From the NCBI GenBank assembly GCA_015680685.1, contig MNCI01010754.1:64001-124000 (forward strand): a stretch of DNA of 60,000 nt. Direction: 5' to 3'. The stretch comes from Gnetum montanum. Lineage: Eukaryota; Streptophyta; Gnetopsida; Gnetales; Gnetaceae. Every line of letters begins with the position of its first letter. The stretch's first letter is position 1. The notes beneath the pieces were generated by a model. It made no database searches. It was given only the letters and a program-made list of their open reading frames with translations, and was not told the DNA's origin. Shown one piece after another: positions 36,599-48,417 of this stretch. The translations under genes were made by a program, and so were the position numbers.

Positions 36599-37317
36599 TT
36601 CAATAACCTTAGCCTTTTGCGATGATGTAGTTAAAGTCAACCCCAAATGTGGGGAAGTCACTAGAGCTCCACTATCCATTAGAATTCATGTTGGGTAGTG
36701 CACCATTTGTAGAGTACATGTCGATGATGGTGCAGCAACAAACGTAGTCTTGTACTCCATCATCAACAAGCTCAGCCAAAACCACATGTCTAAAATCCTT
36801 CAATGGATCATGTGTCATAGTCAAAGGTACAATCAACTTAGCCTTTGTGGTGGGAGAGTAATTCCCCACAAGCACGGATTTCACTATCATAGAGGAGATG
36901 CTAGGTTTCAACATGATTCTAGGCAGGCCTTGGCTAGCCAAAATCAGGGCCATCTCCTCTCCCATCGACCAAGAAATCCACCTTCCATACGAAGGTGGTC
37001 AAGTTATCATCCATGGTGATAACATTTCCTCTTTGACTATCCATGACATAGACATGGCGCAAGTTTTGGAAGAAGAATTCCTTGATAATACACTTATGGT
37101 AACCAACAAAACGCCTAAGGCTAACACACCCGAACGAGTGGTTGAAGCCAATAGCCCCCAAGAGGATCCTAAAATTTGCATGATTTCTAATCCATGCCTA
37201 GTTAGAAAGAAACTACATAACCAAGACTCTCCCTTGGCCAAAAGTGTGCTAGATGCTTGCCTACATTCTGCCTACCCCTCTAACATGCATTTTTTATTTT
37301 TGTTTACATTTCACTAG
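36599..37317 (+). pseudogene. pro: E4 aspartic protease
   Basis: Linker block AFCDDVVKVNP, then the protease loop VDDGAATNV (36720-36746). A deletion of about 20 bases near 36770, relative to E3, removes part of the segment after NKL and shifts the frame. The downstream part resumes as KTTCLKSF-like sequence, FNMILGRPWLA (about 36904-36936) and EIHLPYEGGQVIIHGD, then a hydrophilic tail to a stop at 37315. Loop D-D-G as in E3. Confidence 0.8.
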
Positions 37318-37446
37318 CCTATGCGTTTACATTTTTCCCGCTCACTTAGATCACACATTTTTCTTTATTTACACATTCATCAACTTAGTTTACACATTGC
37401 ATTTGAAAAACATCAAACATAAAAACATAAAACTACAAAAACACTT

Positions 37447-37945
37447 GGCCCGAAAAGGCCTTAAACTAGCATACAACCAAAAATAGCCTAAAACTATCAC
37501 CTGTTGCATTGATTTTCTTTCATTCATACATTTCAAATCTATGTACAATAGTTATTTCTTGATTTTGTTTTCTTTCTAGTCAATTGTTGTAGGGTCTTGC
37601 AGACACACAACATGACCACGCATGTAGCATCACACCTTACACAAGCAAGGCAAGCATCAAGTCCTGGCATCATGACTTAAAACTAATACCATGAAATGTC
37701 CTGGCATCATGATAGTAAACTGACACCACAGAGCTCCATCCAGTATGACTTTAAACTGCCACATTTGTCCACCATGATGTAAAACTAGCATCCAGAGTCT
37801 ACTAAGACTATACACTAGTTTGCCTCTTTGTAGTCTACTATGATTATAAACTAGCACTGCACCATCCGCTACGACAATAAACTAGTGATGTCTAAATGAT
37901 TATAACGTGAAACTAATCTACAACAGTCCTCTAAGACTACAAATT
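37447..37945 (+). repeat. E4 composite hairpin array
   Basis: Begins with a clean GGCC-CGAAAA-GGCC-TTAAACTAGC unit (37447-37470). From 37660 it carries GTC/GAC-type units: GTC-CTGGCATCAT-GAC then TTAAAACTAATACC, AGTC-TACTA-AGACT at 37798-37808, CCATCCGCTACGA then CAATAAACTAG near 37863, and AGTC-CTCTAA-GACT near 37925. Confidence 0.7.
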
Positions 37946-39072
37946 AGTGATATCATCAACAACTTGGCATTATTTGAAAAGACATGTTGTTGTAATCGGT
38001 TGTATGTGCTCACCAAAAACTTGCCACATGATTTGTCACATAAACCTTGATAAAACTAATGCTGTTCAAGATTCTGTTTGCCTTGAAATTCCACATGATG
38101 GCTCCATTCCATTGGCTACATTCAAGTTTAAAGTGTTTTGCTAACTAAATCATTTGTGCTTTTTCGATCCCCTTGGAGTTGTGTTTGTAGAATGACATGC
38201 CAGAGGTGTTCACGCATGGATGCACTTCATCATGATGACAAGGTATCACATTTTTCCTAACGCTCGCAACTGGGTTAATCAATCTGCTCATAAGTACATT
38301 CCAACTCCTGATGCATTCCCTATTCCTCAACATGACCCCCTTATCCTATTCATTTACATTCCCTTGATACAATATTCATCCCAAAACTCTTGATGCACTA
38401 TTGCACATTGTGACTCTCTAAGCAGTTGCAATGCAAGACATAGTATACGATGCATGACACAAAAAGCAAGTGCTCGAACACGAGCACAACATTAAAAGAA
38501 AGCTCTTTCAGAAAACATCAAAAAAGAAAACAAAGAGGTCAAAGAGAAAAATGCACGAAAAAGGTCTTCATGACCCCATTGACATCATAAACAAAATACT
38601 ATTGGCCATTCTCATACAAGCCCTAGGCGAGAAGGCAATTGTCTTGGAAAAATAGTTACACTTGTGTCTCAAAGGGACCATGTTGCACATCATCATGTGG
38701 TTTTGGCTATTTACAATGGGCCTCATAAACACTCTTTAAGAGTCTTATTTCTCCAAAGAATGTACTTCCTATGTCTTGACTCTAAGTCTGTTGAATGTTG
38801 GCTATTGAAAAGGACCAAAGATATGCCTCATTCACATGAGAGCATTCCTCTCCACAATCCCGGTAGCAATCATAACCCTTGATCAACTCCTAGCTTCCTC
38901 CAATTACAACCAATTTTCTTGCATCTTGAACAATATTCCCTCAATCCCATGTACTTTTGAAAATGGTGCGATAACATCCGACCAAGGGCTGATGGTTTAT
39001 GCTTGATGCTTGGTTATTCATGGTGTTTTGTACTTCTTTGTTGATGCCTCTTGGGTGGATTCCTCCAGACGT
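37946..39072 (+). other. E4 non-coding 3' region
   Basis: Homologous to the E3 3' region; no coding sequence recognised. Confidence 0.65.
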
Positions 39073-39089
39073 CAACAAAGAAGGCCCAA
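39073..39089 (+). promoter_or_regulatory. E4 polypurine tract
   Basis: CAACAAAGAAGGCCCAA directly before the 3' LTR. Confidence 0.75.
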
Positions 39090-40984
39090 TGAAACACCAC
39101 AAAATTTCTGCTTAGACACTTTGAAATAAGAACAACTCAAGCCCTTTTTGGCATTCAGGAGTCAAGACTTGACTAAGGCATGGAACTCAAGCTAGGTTGC
39201 TCATGTTGTCAAGCTAGCTTGCCCTCAACATGACCAACCCTGATAGCTTTCAAATTAGGTTAAAATGGTCCTAATTTGTATGGGAAAGGCCCCCTCAAGG
39301 CCCATTGATGGCCACCCCAAGTTTCAGCATCCAAAATCCAAGATCTCAAGTCAAAATTGCACAAATCTTGCTACTCACACTGAGGTCACGCCTAGGTCAT
39401 GCTGGCAAAGTGAGTCCAACGTGAGTAACAAAAAAAAACTTCAAAATAGTGTCAAAATGGCCTAATTTTGAGGGCACAAGGCCCGCTCATGATTCACTAA
39501 TGATTTCTCTAGGTCCCAACCCTTAGAATTTTGATATTAGGCTCAGAAATACTCCGTTTTCAGTGCTCACGCCTAGGTCATGCTAGGGTCATGCTAAGCT
39601 CACACTAACAGCATGAGCCTAGCATGAGCTGACAAAATAAGCTGGATTAAGGCACAAACAAGCTCAGACTTAGCATGTAGGTTGTACCCAAGGCTAGGTA
39701 GTAGTTACACTTGAAAGAGAGGTCTCAAAAATTAAGATTTGATGTGAAATGTACCATCTCAGCTTGCGCATGCGTAAGTCACTCTGGGGTCACACTGAGG
39801 TTAGGCTGATAGCGTGAGCCCAGCATGAGCTACCAAGAGTGGCCCAAATCTAAGCAAAGATAGGCTCAAATTAAACATACAGGATTTTCTTAAGACTAGG
39901 CAGCAGTTACACTTCAAAAAAAAGTCTTAAAGGTGGAATTTTGACACAAAATGCATCATTTTTGGTCACGCATACTGAGGTCACGCTGGCAGCATGAGCA
40001 TTGGTCACGACCAAGCAAAAGCACTTTAGAAATGTGCTGAGGGCATGCTAGGATAAGATCAATGCATGCTAGAAACCTTGGTGAAGCAAAACATTTCCAG
40101 CAGCAGCCAGGTCACAGATTCAAAAATTCCAAGTGAGCCGGAGGCAAATGCTCTTGTTGTACATTATCAGCCATTGTAAATTTTTCACATTTTTGAGCTG
40201 GTCAAGCTCTTAAGCTATAGATTGTACATGGGTGTAAGCTAGCATGTGCAAGCTAAAACAAATTGTAAGATATAGTGTATCTGGTCTAGAATGTAGTCTA
40301 CCTATGTACACCTATCAAACGATCCTTTTTTCGCTAATCTCATAGCCATTGACCTCATTCATAAATCCTACTCCTGAGCCTAGCAAAAGGTATAAATACC
40401 CTGTTCATTAACATAAATGTGGTTTGCAATTTTACAAAAAGGATGACCTAAAGAGCATTGACTGGAAACCTTGCACACTCGAGTGCACACGATCCCTACC
40501 ACTTGAGCATCTGCTAATGCTTCATCCTTCATCCCGGGGCTTGATGCTTGACCTACCATATGCACATGCAGCTACGTTTTGACTAGTGCACTTTATTCTC
40601 TAAATCAATACAATACAATCTTTTTCCTTCCATTACACTGTTTACATTATTCTGTTTTATTGCGTTATTTATATTATTTTTGTTTATTGTGCTATTTACA
40701 TTATTCTGGTTCATTATTTTACATTTGCATCATTTTGATCCATTCTTACGTTATATCTACACTCTGTTTACATATTCATGTTACATTTTTTACGATAACC
40801 CCAACACAAGCCATAGCTTACACTTGAGGAATTCCTTGGTTGATTTGTGTGCAGACCATCCAAGGCACTCTACCTTCGTTTTTCTAGCTTACCCTCACCC
40901 GAAGGCAGGGTCATATGTATCCCTCTAGAGATATTTTGGCATTCCTTTTCCTCCAGCCTTACACCGATGATTTTGGAAAGTACA
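39090..40984 (+). repeat. E4 3' LTR
   Basis: 1895 bases. TATA-like TATAAATAC at 40391-40399. U3 holds sub-repeats with GGTCA-GCTGGCAGCATGAGC-like words near 39376, 39566, 39772 and 39962. Confidence 0.92.
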
Positions 40985-41520
40985 CCATCGATGACCACAC
41001 AACCATAGATCCTGAATTCCCAGATGAGCATGTTGGCATTATCAACATCATCCCATTGCACCTGGAAGCTACTTTACACTTTGACAATGCCTCAATCACG
41101 TGAGGAGGTAGTGTAGCAGCCGTCATTACATTTCCCTCTGGGGAAATGCACCTGTTTACTTATCTTTTTGTGTTCCCCTACACCAATAACGTGGTAGAGT
41201 ATGAGGGGCTACTCAGAGGCATCTTAGCTACCCAAAAACTATGCATACAACACCTGGTGATTCATGGGGATTTACAACTAGTTGTGAACTAGGCCACAAA
41301 GGTCTATGCCTGCAAAGCTATGTACCTACAACCCTACTGCAATTTAGCAAAAAGCCTGCTTAAGCAATTTGCAACCACAAATGTGCAACACGTGCCATGT
41401 AATGAGAACATCGTGGTAGACACCTTAGCCACCCTTGCGCTAAACATTCCACCACACTTGTTTGCAAGTCTGCCAACTTTGATTGTCAAATGTACTGAGC
41501 CTATCACTTAGGCAGGATAC
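40985..41520 (+). pseudogene. pol: E2 second, archaeal-type RNase H
   Basis: Resumes the E2 frame directly after the E4 target duplication. Blocks: LHFDNAS, GGSVAAVITFPSG, TNNVVEYEGLLRGILA, LVIHGDLQLVVN, QHVPCNENIVVDTLATLA. This is the extra RNase H found in Tat-lineage elements between the normal RNase H and integrase. The four acidic active-site residues are still readable: Asp of FDNAS, Glu of EYEG, Asp of HGDLQ, Asp of VVDTL. Three in-frame stops, no frameshift. Confidence 0.85.
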
Positions 41521-42795
41521 ATGGCCTCCATTAGTGCTGCAAATACCCAGGAGTGGTCTGCTAACATTAAATCCTATCTACAACACAATGAACCTGCACT
41601 TGGATTGACATCTACCCAGAGAGATGCAATTCGTAAGCGTGCCTAACAATATACGCTCATGGGAAATGATGCCCTGTGCTGATGCTCCTATGATGGGATA
41701 TTGCTAGCATGCATGGGTGGGGAGTAGGTGCATAATGTAGTTAATGAAGTACATGAGGGATTGCGTGGTGGAAACATAGCACCTAGGGCTATGGCTATGA
41801 AAATCAGACACTTAGGGTACTATTGGCCACACATGGAGCATGATTACTTTTCAAAAGTCAAGATGTGTGACACATGTCAGAGATACCCGAATCTCATACA
41901 TGTTTTACCTATGGACTTGCACCCAATGAAAATCACATGGCCTTTCCAATGATGGGGACTAGACCTAATAGGACCTATCATGCCTAAGTCCTCTGTAGGG
42001 CATAGCTTCATTATCACTACCATTGAGTATTTTACTAAGTAGGTGGAACCCATCCCCTTGAGGAAGATGACGTCTCAACAGATCTACCACTTTATCCTAG
42101 ACAACATCGTGACAAGGTTTGGGCTTCCAATGACTATTGTGACCAACAATGGACCACAATTTAGTAGTATGAAAACTTAAAGCTTTTGTAGCAATCTAGA
42201 CATCAGGCAATCATTCTCCTCCCCATATTACCCACATGTGAATGGATAGGTGGAGGCTACAAATAAGTCCATCATCAACTTGCTGAAGTAGATGCTTAGC
42301 AATAACAAGAGGTAGTGGCACAAGCAAATCCTCTATATTCTATGGGCCTACAGAATGACATGCAGAACCATGACAAGTAAGACCCCTTAGAGTCTTGTTT
42401 ATGGATCTGAAGCTATGTTGCCTCTTGAGTTGCAGGTACCATCACTCTAGATGATCCTATCGGATGTCATGAGTGAAGCCCAAAACAACGAGTCATTGAT
42501 CATCGACCTCGACTCAATAGAGGAAGAGCATGCGCAGACGCTGAGCCACATAGAGTACTACCATAGCAAGCAATAGCAAAAGCACCATGTAGACCTACAT
42601 CGAATGCTAGTACAAAAGGGAGACCTCATCCTCCGGGCTATCCATGAGCATGTGAGCAAATTCTTAGGCAACTGGGAAGGCCCTTACATGGTTACTAAAG
42701 CCTTCAGGAATGGAGCCTTCAAGCTGGCAGACATGGAGGACAACATGTTTGTGAACTTGGTGAATCACACGTACCTTAATAAATACTACATCTAA
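41521..42795 (+). pseudogene. pol: E2 integrase
   Basis: Inserts element DNA into the genome. Same frame as the second RNase H; about a dozen stops, no indel. An HHCC zinc-binding region lies at about 41746-41880 (HEGLRGG, IRHLGYYWPHM, CDTCQRY). Core: WGLDLIGPI, then TIEYFTK where the first catalytic Asp is replaced by Glu (42025-42027), VTNNGPQFSS where the second Asp is replaced by Asn (42145-42147), and VEATNKSI with Glu kept (42253-42255). The C-terminal GPY-type module is NWEGPYMVTKAFRNGAFKL. The protein ends at a TAA at 42793-42795. Two lost acidic residues make it inactive even without the stops. Confidence 0.87.
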
Positions 42796-42810
42796 AGCAT
42801 GAACACAACG

Positions 42811-43410
42811 AGCACCGTCCGCTATGATAATAAATTGGCAGAATCGAGCATCGTCCGCTACGATGATAAATTGGTAGCATCGAGCACCGTACACTACAAT
42901 GATAAACTGGCAGCATCAAGCACAGTCCACTACAATGATAAACTAGCAACCATGAGCAGCATCTAGTACAACAATAAATTGGAAACCACAAGTAGTGTCC
43001 ACTATGATGATAAACTAGCAACAACGAGCAGCGTCTGCTACGATGATAAACTAACAATAACAAGTAGTGTCCAGTACAACATTAAACTAGCAACAACAAC
43101 AACATGCAATGTCCGCAATGATGATAAACTAGCAACAATAATGACAATAAAATAGTAGCAACAAGCAATGTCCGTAATGACGATAAACTAGTTGCAATGA
43201 ATAGCATCCACTATGACATTAAACTAGTAGCAATTGTCCACTATGACGTAAAAATGGCACAGCTAGTCTGCTATGACTATAAACTGGCACGACACGTCCA
43301 CTATGATGTTAAACTGGCATGTACGATTTGTTGGGATCTTAAACTGGTACAATGGTCCATTAGGACCTTAAACCAACACATGATCTACCAAGACCTTAAA
43401 TTGGGTTTGC
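42811..43410 (+). repeat. E2 hairpin array 3: 36-bp tandem units, then degenerate
   Basis: Stem starts at 42817, 42853, 42889, 42925, 42961, 42997, 43033 and 43069, exactly 36 bases apart. The clearest stem is CATCGT-CCGCT-ACGATG (42849-42865). Each unit then has TGATAAACTAGCA or a variant. Later units (43111 to 43410) are irregular and include GTCC-ATTA-GGAC near 43354. It begins 16 bases after the integrase stop. Confidence 0.88.
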
Positions 43411-44445
43411 GTCATGTCCCTAGCATGCATCTGTGCCAAGTACACATCGAACGAGTATGCACAGTGTCGACGTGGGGGTGGGACGTTGCAACTCCAGAAC
43501 ATAGTTCATGATACAATGGGAACACGATCTAGAATGTACGTGATGCACCACCCTTGGCATCGTGTTGACCCTCCAGAGATTTTGTATGACATCGCACTGG
43601 CCCTCCAGACCTACTGTCATCACGGACCACCACCTTGATGGTAGTTCCTTGGCCAGTGGCCACTGCTGAAGTTCCAACAGTATTATGGCCCAGCCACAAT
43701 ATTGTTACCCTCCAGCTCCCTGCCAATCCATGGGCTCACATGAAGTTTAGCTATGTGGTAGCCGATCCCATAGCTAAACTGAGACTGCATGCCTTTGGCA
43801 GGGATTCCAGAGCATCTGCATTCATAGCAGCTCATGGTGCCTTTGAGGCTAGTTCCTCCATACCAATGCTACCAAGGCTATTGCTAGCCTTCCTACTTTA
43901 AACAATGTGCACCAGCATGGATGTCAAAGAGCTTCAACAACATCTGCAGCAAGTTAGACCTTTGCCCTTGCTTCACATCGTGGTTGTTTTGCTCTCCATC
44001 GTGCTTACAAGGTGCGGACAAGAGTATGCCTTGCCACATTACAAAGTGAGTGCCTTGACTAGCTTGGCCACTTTAGAGTGCAGATTCCATAATGTGCGTA
44101 ACATAGCTTGCCACATGGGAAGCATCTATAGGTAGGTCAGGACCCCACCAGGATGTAACACAGCTCATCCTGGGAAAGAAACATCTATCCTATTAGAGGT
44201 TGAAGGCTAGAAAGAGTAAAGATGAAAATGCGAATAAGTTCCTCATGAGCACTCTGATGAGGGACCTTGCTAAACCTCATCTTTACCCTTTTTTCTAAGC
44301 CTTCTTCCTCCCTACTTCACCATTTTGCTCTCAAGCGTCACCAAGTGACATCTTGGAAATCACCGAGCGGCAACATTAGCATCATGTCTTCCATGGGGTT
44401 TCATATTCTTTGTCAACATCTCTCGAGCCCATCCTCCAGATGTTG
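43411..44445 (+). other. E2 non-coding 3' region
   Basis: Open frames here are short, overlapping and without family resemblance. Read as untranslated. Confidence 0.6.
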
Positions 44446-44460
44446 ACAAAGAGGTGTCAA
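44446..44460 (+). promoter_or_regulatory. E2 polypurine tract
   Basis: ACAAAGAGGTGTCAA abuts the 3' LTR; interrupted by pyrimidines, unlike that of E3. Confidence 0.6.
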
Positions 44461-46197
44461 TGAAACACCCCAAAATTCGAAGGCATCCTTGCTACACTAG
44501 GTCTTTGTAAATCATGCACCGTCATAGTAGTTCTTCAGGAGATGGATGCTCTGAGGTTTAGACTATCCAGTTTTGCAAGTTTTCTACCCCAGGTGTTAAC
44601 AGGCTAAATGGATTCTCCAGCCTGGCCATCTGAGTAGTTCATCCAATCAAAAGTGCACCTAGGAGCAGTGCTCAGAATGCACAAAATGCTTTAGCAATTT
44701 TTCTAAGTTAAGGAGTTTTGCTATGCTATGCTATGCTATGTAGTGTAGCAAACTTCATAAGACACTTGCGGGAGCGAAGTTCTACGCTATGCTGTGCCAC
44801 ATAGCATAGCAAAAGCTGGGTGGTCAATCCCTGCGCCTGACTTCAAACCCTTTAGAAATGTCTCCTTCTGTTAGAAAGTGATGAACTTGGCCAAAAGAAG
44901 GTCATGTTTGCTGCTACACTACGCTAAGCTACATTGCGCAGAAAGGTGTAGCAATTTTGCAAAAGTGAAAAAAGGTATCTCAAAGGGCGAGATCAGCAAG
45001 TTCAAAAGCTTCGTAGTGAAAAAGGAAAATTTTGCAGATTGGTAGTGCTTTTTGTGACTAAGGATGGCTGCTACACTACGATATGCTACGTAGCATATAA
45101 TAGCATAGCAAACATGCGACCAGCCATCACAAAACCACAAAGGTTTCCAACACATGCAACAGGACACAACGTAAATTTCTTGCTTCGAATTGGCAACTAC
45201 ACTACGCTACGTAGCATAGCACAATGTGAAAAGATGGTACACTACGCCAAACGCTATGCTAGAAAGCATAGCAAGGTGTGGCAAGAAGTTGGGCCACATC
45301 AATGCACTCCAAAAAATCATACCATTGCTCTGACAATGTAATTATGATGTGACAGGCTTGTAATTATGGCATGGTAGGCTCGTGCAATGGTCATACAGGC
45401 ATCTGAAGCATAGACAGGTCAGCATAGGCCCAAGGCACGTGGTGTCCAAATTGCATCTTTCGTGCACCCTTGGTCCTATAAATACTCCAATGAGCAATGC
45501 TTAGTCTCTCTCAGACACTCTCTCAGACATGGAATTTGATACTCTGGCCTCCAATATTTTTTGGCATTTTTAGCTTTTCGATCCCTCGTGTCCAGGTTTT
45601 TTGGCAATATTGGTCGGCTAATGATTTTGTTGGCTGACAAGCAGAAGTTAGCATTGTAACCTTGAGCATTGTAAGCTTTCTATTTGACATTGTAAATAGT
45701 TAGAATTATCAATTGGCATTTGGTTCTTCTCTTTTCTACCACCTTGGTAGCACTTTGCATTATTAACACCTGAGCTCGCGTTCAAGCACACAGCCATCTT
45801 GCTCTACACATCTTGGTTACCCTCAGGATCTCTACACTTCCCAGCATTGTGCAACCAATTGTATCCATTTGATAGAGTGAATTCATAGCTTCGAAGTAGT
45901 AAAATTGTCTAATTGCATTTTTATTTTTTCTATTACTTATCATTTGCATTTTTACACTGTTTTCTGCCTCTTTTACATTCAAGCATTACTTCATGCTATC
46001 AATATCATTTTCAAATCACACATTGCAAAAGGTTATATAAAAACCAACTAAGTCCCTATCCAATCAACTATACCATTCAGGGTGCCCCATTTCCCTTCCA
46101 TCTAGTATGGTCCTCCCATGGAAATGGGGTTGATATTGTCAAACGACCAATGGCCTCTCAGTGTTTTTTCCAGCCGTCGATGTTTTCAATCGCTACA
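44461..46197 (+). repeat. E2 3' LTR
   Basis: 1737 bases, uninterrupted, and so the reference for the E3 insertion site in the 5' LTR. TATA box TATAAATACT at 45477-45486. A perfect 18-base palindrome, ATATGCTACGTAGCATAT, lies at 45081-45098. Confidence 0.93.
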
Positions 46198-46202
46198 GTG
46201 TG

Positions 46203-46460
46203 CCCTAGAAACTCTGAGATAAAGGTGCCTGTATGTAGCAACCACACAAAAAGTAGACACCCCATGGTTGACAGCTAATTGGAAGAGCACCCCACCAACA
46301 TGCATAGAATGAATTGGGGGAATAACTCATGCCCACAATGAAAGCATAGATACATTGGAGTATGAGCATCGCTGACTTCCACCCCTTAATCTAAGAACAT
46401 CAATTGGGAGAAGTTGGACACTTCTAAGAAATTCAAATAGGAATTCATTATTTTAGATCT
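46203..46460 (+). pseudogene. E1 coding remnant after E2
   Basis: Continues the E1 protease frame after the GTGTG duplication. Its start (AAAGGTGCCTGTATGTAG) aligns to E5 near 56910 on the minus strand, between protease and RT. Its end (TTTTAGATCTCTTCC-TTCC) aligns to E5 near 53870, beyond integrase. The two lie about 250 bases apart here and about 3 kb apart in E5, which locates the deletion of RT, RNase H and integrase. Confidence 0.7.
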
Positions 46461-48417
46461 CTTCCTTTCCATTCAGTCATGGGGGAGATGGCCACCTATG
46501 CTAATCATTCAAGGCCCTCAGTTCTTTTAAGTTTATTTTTTACACATTTTTGTTTTACACATTTGTGTTTTACACATTTTTTTTACACATTTTTGTTTTA
46601 CAAATTTCTTTAAATTTTCTTATTTTTTTTACAACATTGTTCATACTTTTCCATTTCTTGGGTGTGTGTGTAACTTATTCATTTTGTTAAGTTTGTTACC
46701 AATAAGTGTTCTTAATGATGGTATGAACTATTTTTATATTGATTGCGAATGTTTGGTTTTAACCTTTAAGTTATGATGTTGATACTAAGGTATGTTTCTT
46801 CTGATGTAGCAGGCAATGAGTCCACTTCATCCATACATCCATAAATTTCTATGGTCTCTCTCATCTTGGAAATGTAGAGTCCCTTTCTAAATAAGAACTA
46901 TTAATGAATTGGTGATTGGGCATTTCTCAAACTAAGGAAGGACTCAAGGATTGAAAAGGGTGTGACTTCAAGGGAACTTGATGTATTTGTGTTGGCCATT
47001 CTCTTGGGTGCTTGGATGTTTTCTTCTTGATTTTTCTTACTGTTTTGATGTTACCCAACTATCGAGAAGAAGAGCTAATAAAAATAACAAAGTCTTTGCA
47101 TGGTGTGGTTCTCACACATAAACACATAAAACCAAAAAAAAAATAATGAGAATTTAAAGCACACCCCTTAGATGAAATAATCATTTGGGCTAAAAGCATT
47201 GGTTATGAAACTAAAATAAAAATATTCCCTCTAACTAAGTCCCTTCTCGCTTCCCATTATCTTCTCCTTCGTTTTGTCAAAATGGTAGTGACTCTTAGGT
47301 GAAGGCATTCTTGTTACTTCAAGAGGATGGATTGGCCGAATGCATTAATGCAAAGTCACTGGATGTGGTTTGTTGAGGCTAGACTTGGAATGGGATCTAC
47401 TAAGTCACATTAAACATGAAATACACAAGGGGCTATACACCACCTTGTTCTTGGGATTCCATTCCATTCTCTTCTTTCTATCCTTCTCTCCATTGTTCAC
47501 CTCATTGCTGGTTGTATCATTAGTGTATATTTGGTTGATGCATTGTTTTCTTTTTGGTAAATTCTTGAGGTTAAGACTTTAACTCTTGTTCCAAATGACA
47601 TTCCCAGAGCCTAAAGAATCTTTGAATGTGGGTTTGTCAGGGCATTAAGGGCATGAGCCTGCTTTAGGGAGGACCCACTAACATTCCTATTTGGTCCACT
47701 AGTTAAATTCCTTCCCTTAACATTTTTTCAATCCACTCTCTTTTTTTCATTTCTATCTTGACATCCATTTCATTGATGTTATAGTTGTCTCTTTTTCTCC
47801 ATCTTTCTTACCTTTATTCTTTCTCCATTATATCACTACTAAAGGTTTGCTCTTAGTCATGGGGGTCCGGACCCAACTTTTTTCAATTTTCTCCTAACCC
47901 CTACACCTTAGGTAGTCACCACTATGATATCTCTAGATTCATATTAGCCATACCACAACTTAGCCAATGGACCTTTCACCGAAGCAAGGTATCAACTACA
48001 TTTTTATTCATTTACCCTTGCTAATATTAAGACTGTGTTGTGTGTGCAGATGGAAATCATGCAACAATGGATTGGATCTGGAGAGAACACTTGGAATGGA
48101 GTGGTGCTGAAGTAGCTATGTAAGGAGCAAGATCGATGGTGCACTTACAGATGGACAACGAAAGGCATAATCTTGGCATTGGAGCAGCAAAAATTCTCTC
48201 TCTCTTTCTCTTTCTCAATTGCCAAATTAGGCCTGATGTCAAATGTATAAAGTGCTCACTCTTGTTGTCATGAATACTAGTTTTGTCTTGTCTTGTAATG
48301 ATGATCTATTCACATGTCATCCCATTCACCATTAGTTCCATTTGAGTTAATAATCCCATACCATGACAATATTTTGTAAGGAACTCAAGGACGATTTTTT
48401 ATTCAGTCATGGGGGTA
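46461..48417 (+). other. E1 3' region with three PPT-like motifs
   Basis: Non-coding. AGTCATGGGGG occurs at 46475-46485, 47855-47865 and 48405-48415; the last one abuts the 3' LTR and is the functional-position polypurine tract. A run of TTTTACACATTTTTG repeats lies at 46540-46640. 46820-47700 aligns inverted to 49790-50720 of E5. Confidence 0.75.

Larger units (their letters stand above)
31683..40984 (+). mobile_element. E4: gag-pro-only LTR retrotransposon inserted in E2 pol
   Basis: Target duplication CCATT (31678-31682) and CCATC (40985-40989), differing by one C-to-T. LTRs start TGAAACACCA and end TACA. Removing E4 joins the E2 frame smoothly (MTSPI to DDHTTIDPEFP). It carries gag and protease but no RT, RNase H or integrase. 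Gag is the best preserved in the window: 2.3 kb in one frame. Confidence 0.92.
8636..46197 (+). mobile_element. E2: Tat-type Ty3/gypsy retrotransposon with dual RNase H and an antisense gene
   Basis: Target duplication GTGTG at 8631-8635 and 46198-46202. LTRs of about 1.73 kb start TGAAACACCCCAA; the 3' LTR ends CGCTACA. Order: 5' LTR (split by E3), primer site, gag, protease, hairpin array, antisense spliced gene, hairpin array, RT and RNase H, E4 insertion, second RNase H, integrase, hairpin array, 3' region, polypurine tract, 3' LTR. The second archaeal-type RNase H between RNase H and integrase is a known mark of the Tat lineage. A long protease-RT spacer is known in Ogre-type Tat elements, but an antisense gene there is not something I know. 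Without E3 and E4 the element would be about 18 kb. Confidence 0.9.

Noticed and set aside
42811-43110. 36-bp periodicity resembling a CRISPR array
   Set aside because: The whole 36 bases is one repeat unit with no spacer, no cas genes, and a eukaryotic retrotransposon context.
43635-44135. Open frames of 76-88 codons in the E2 3' region
   Set aside because: No family resemblance, no counterpart in E3 or E4, overlapping frames on both strands.
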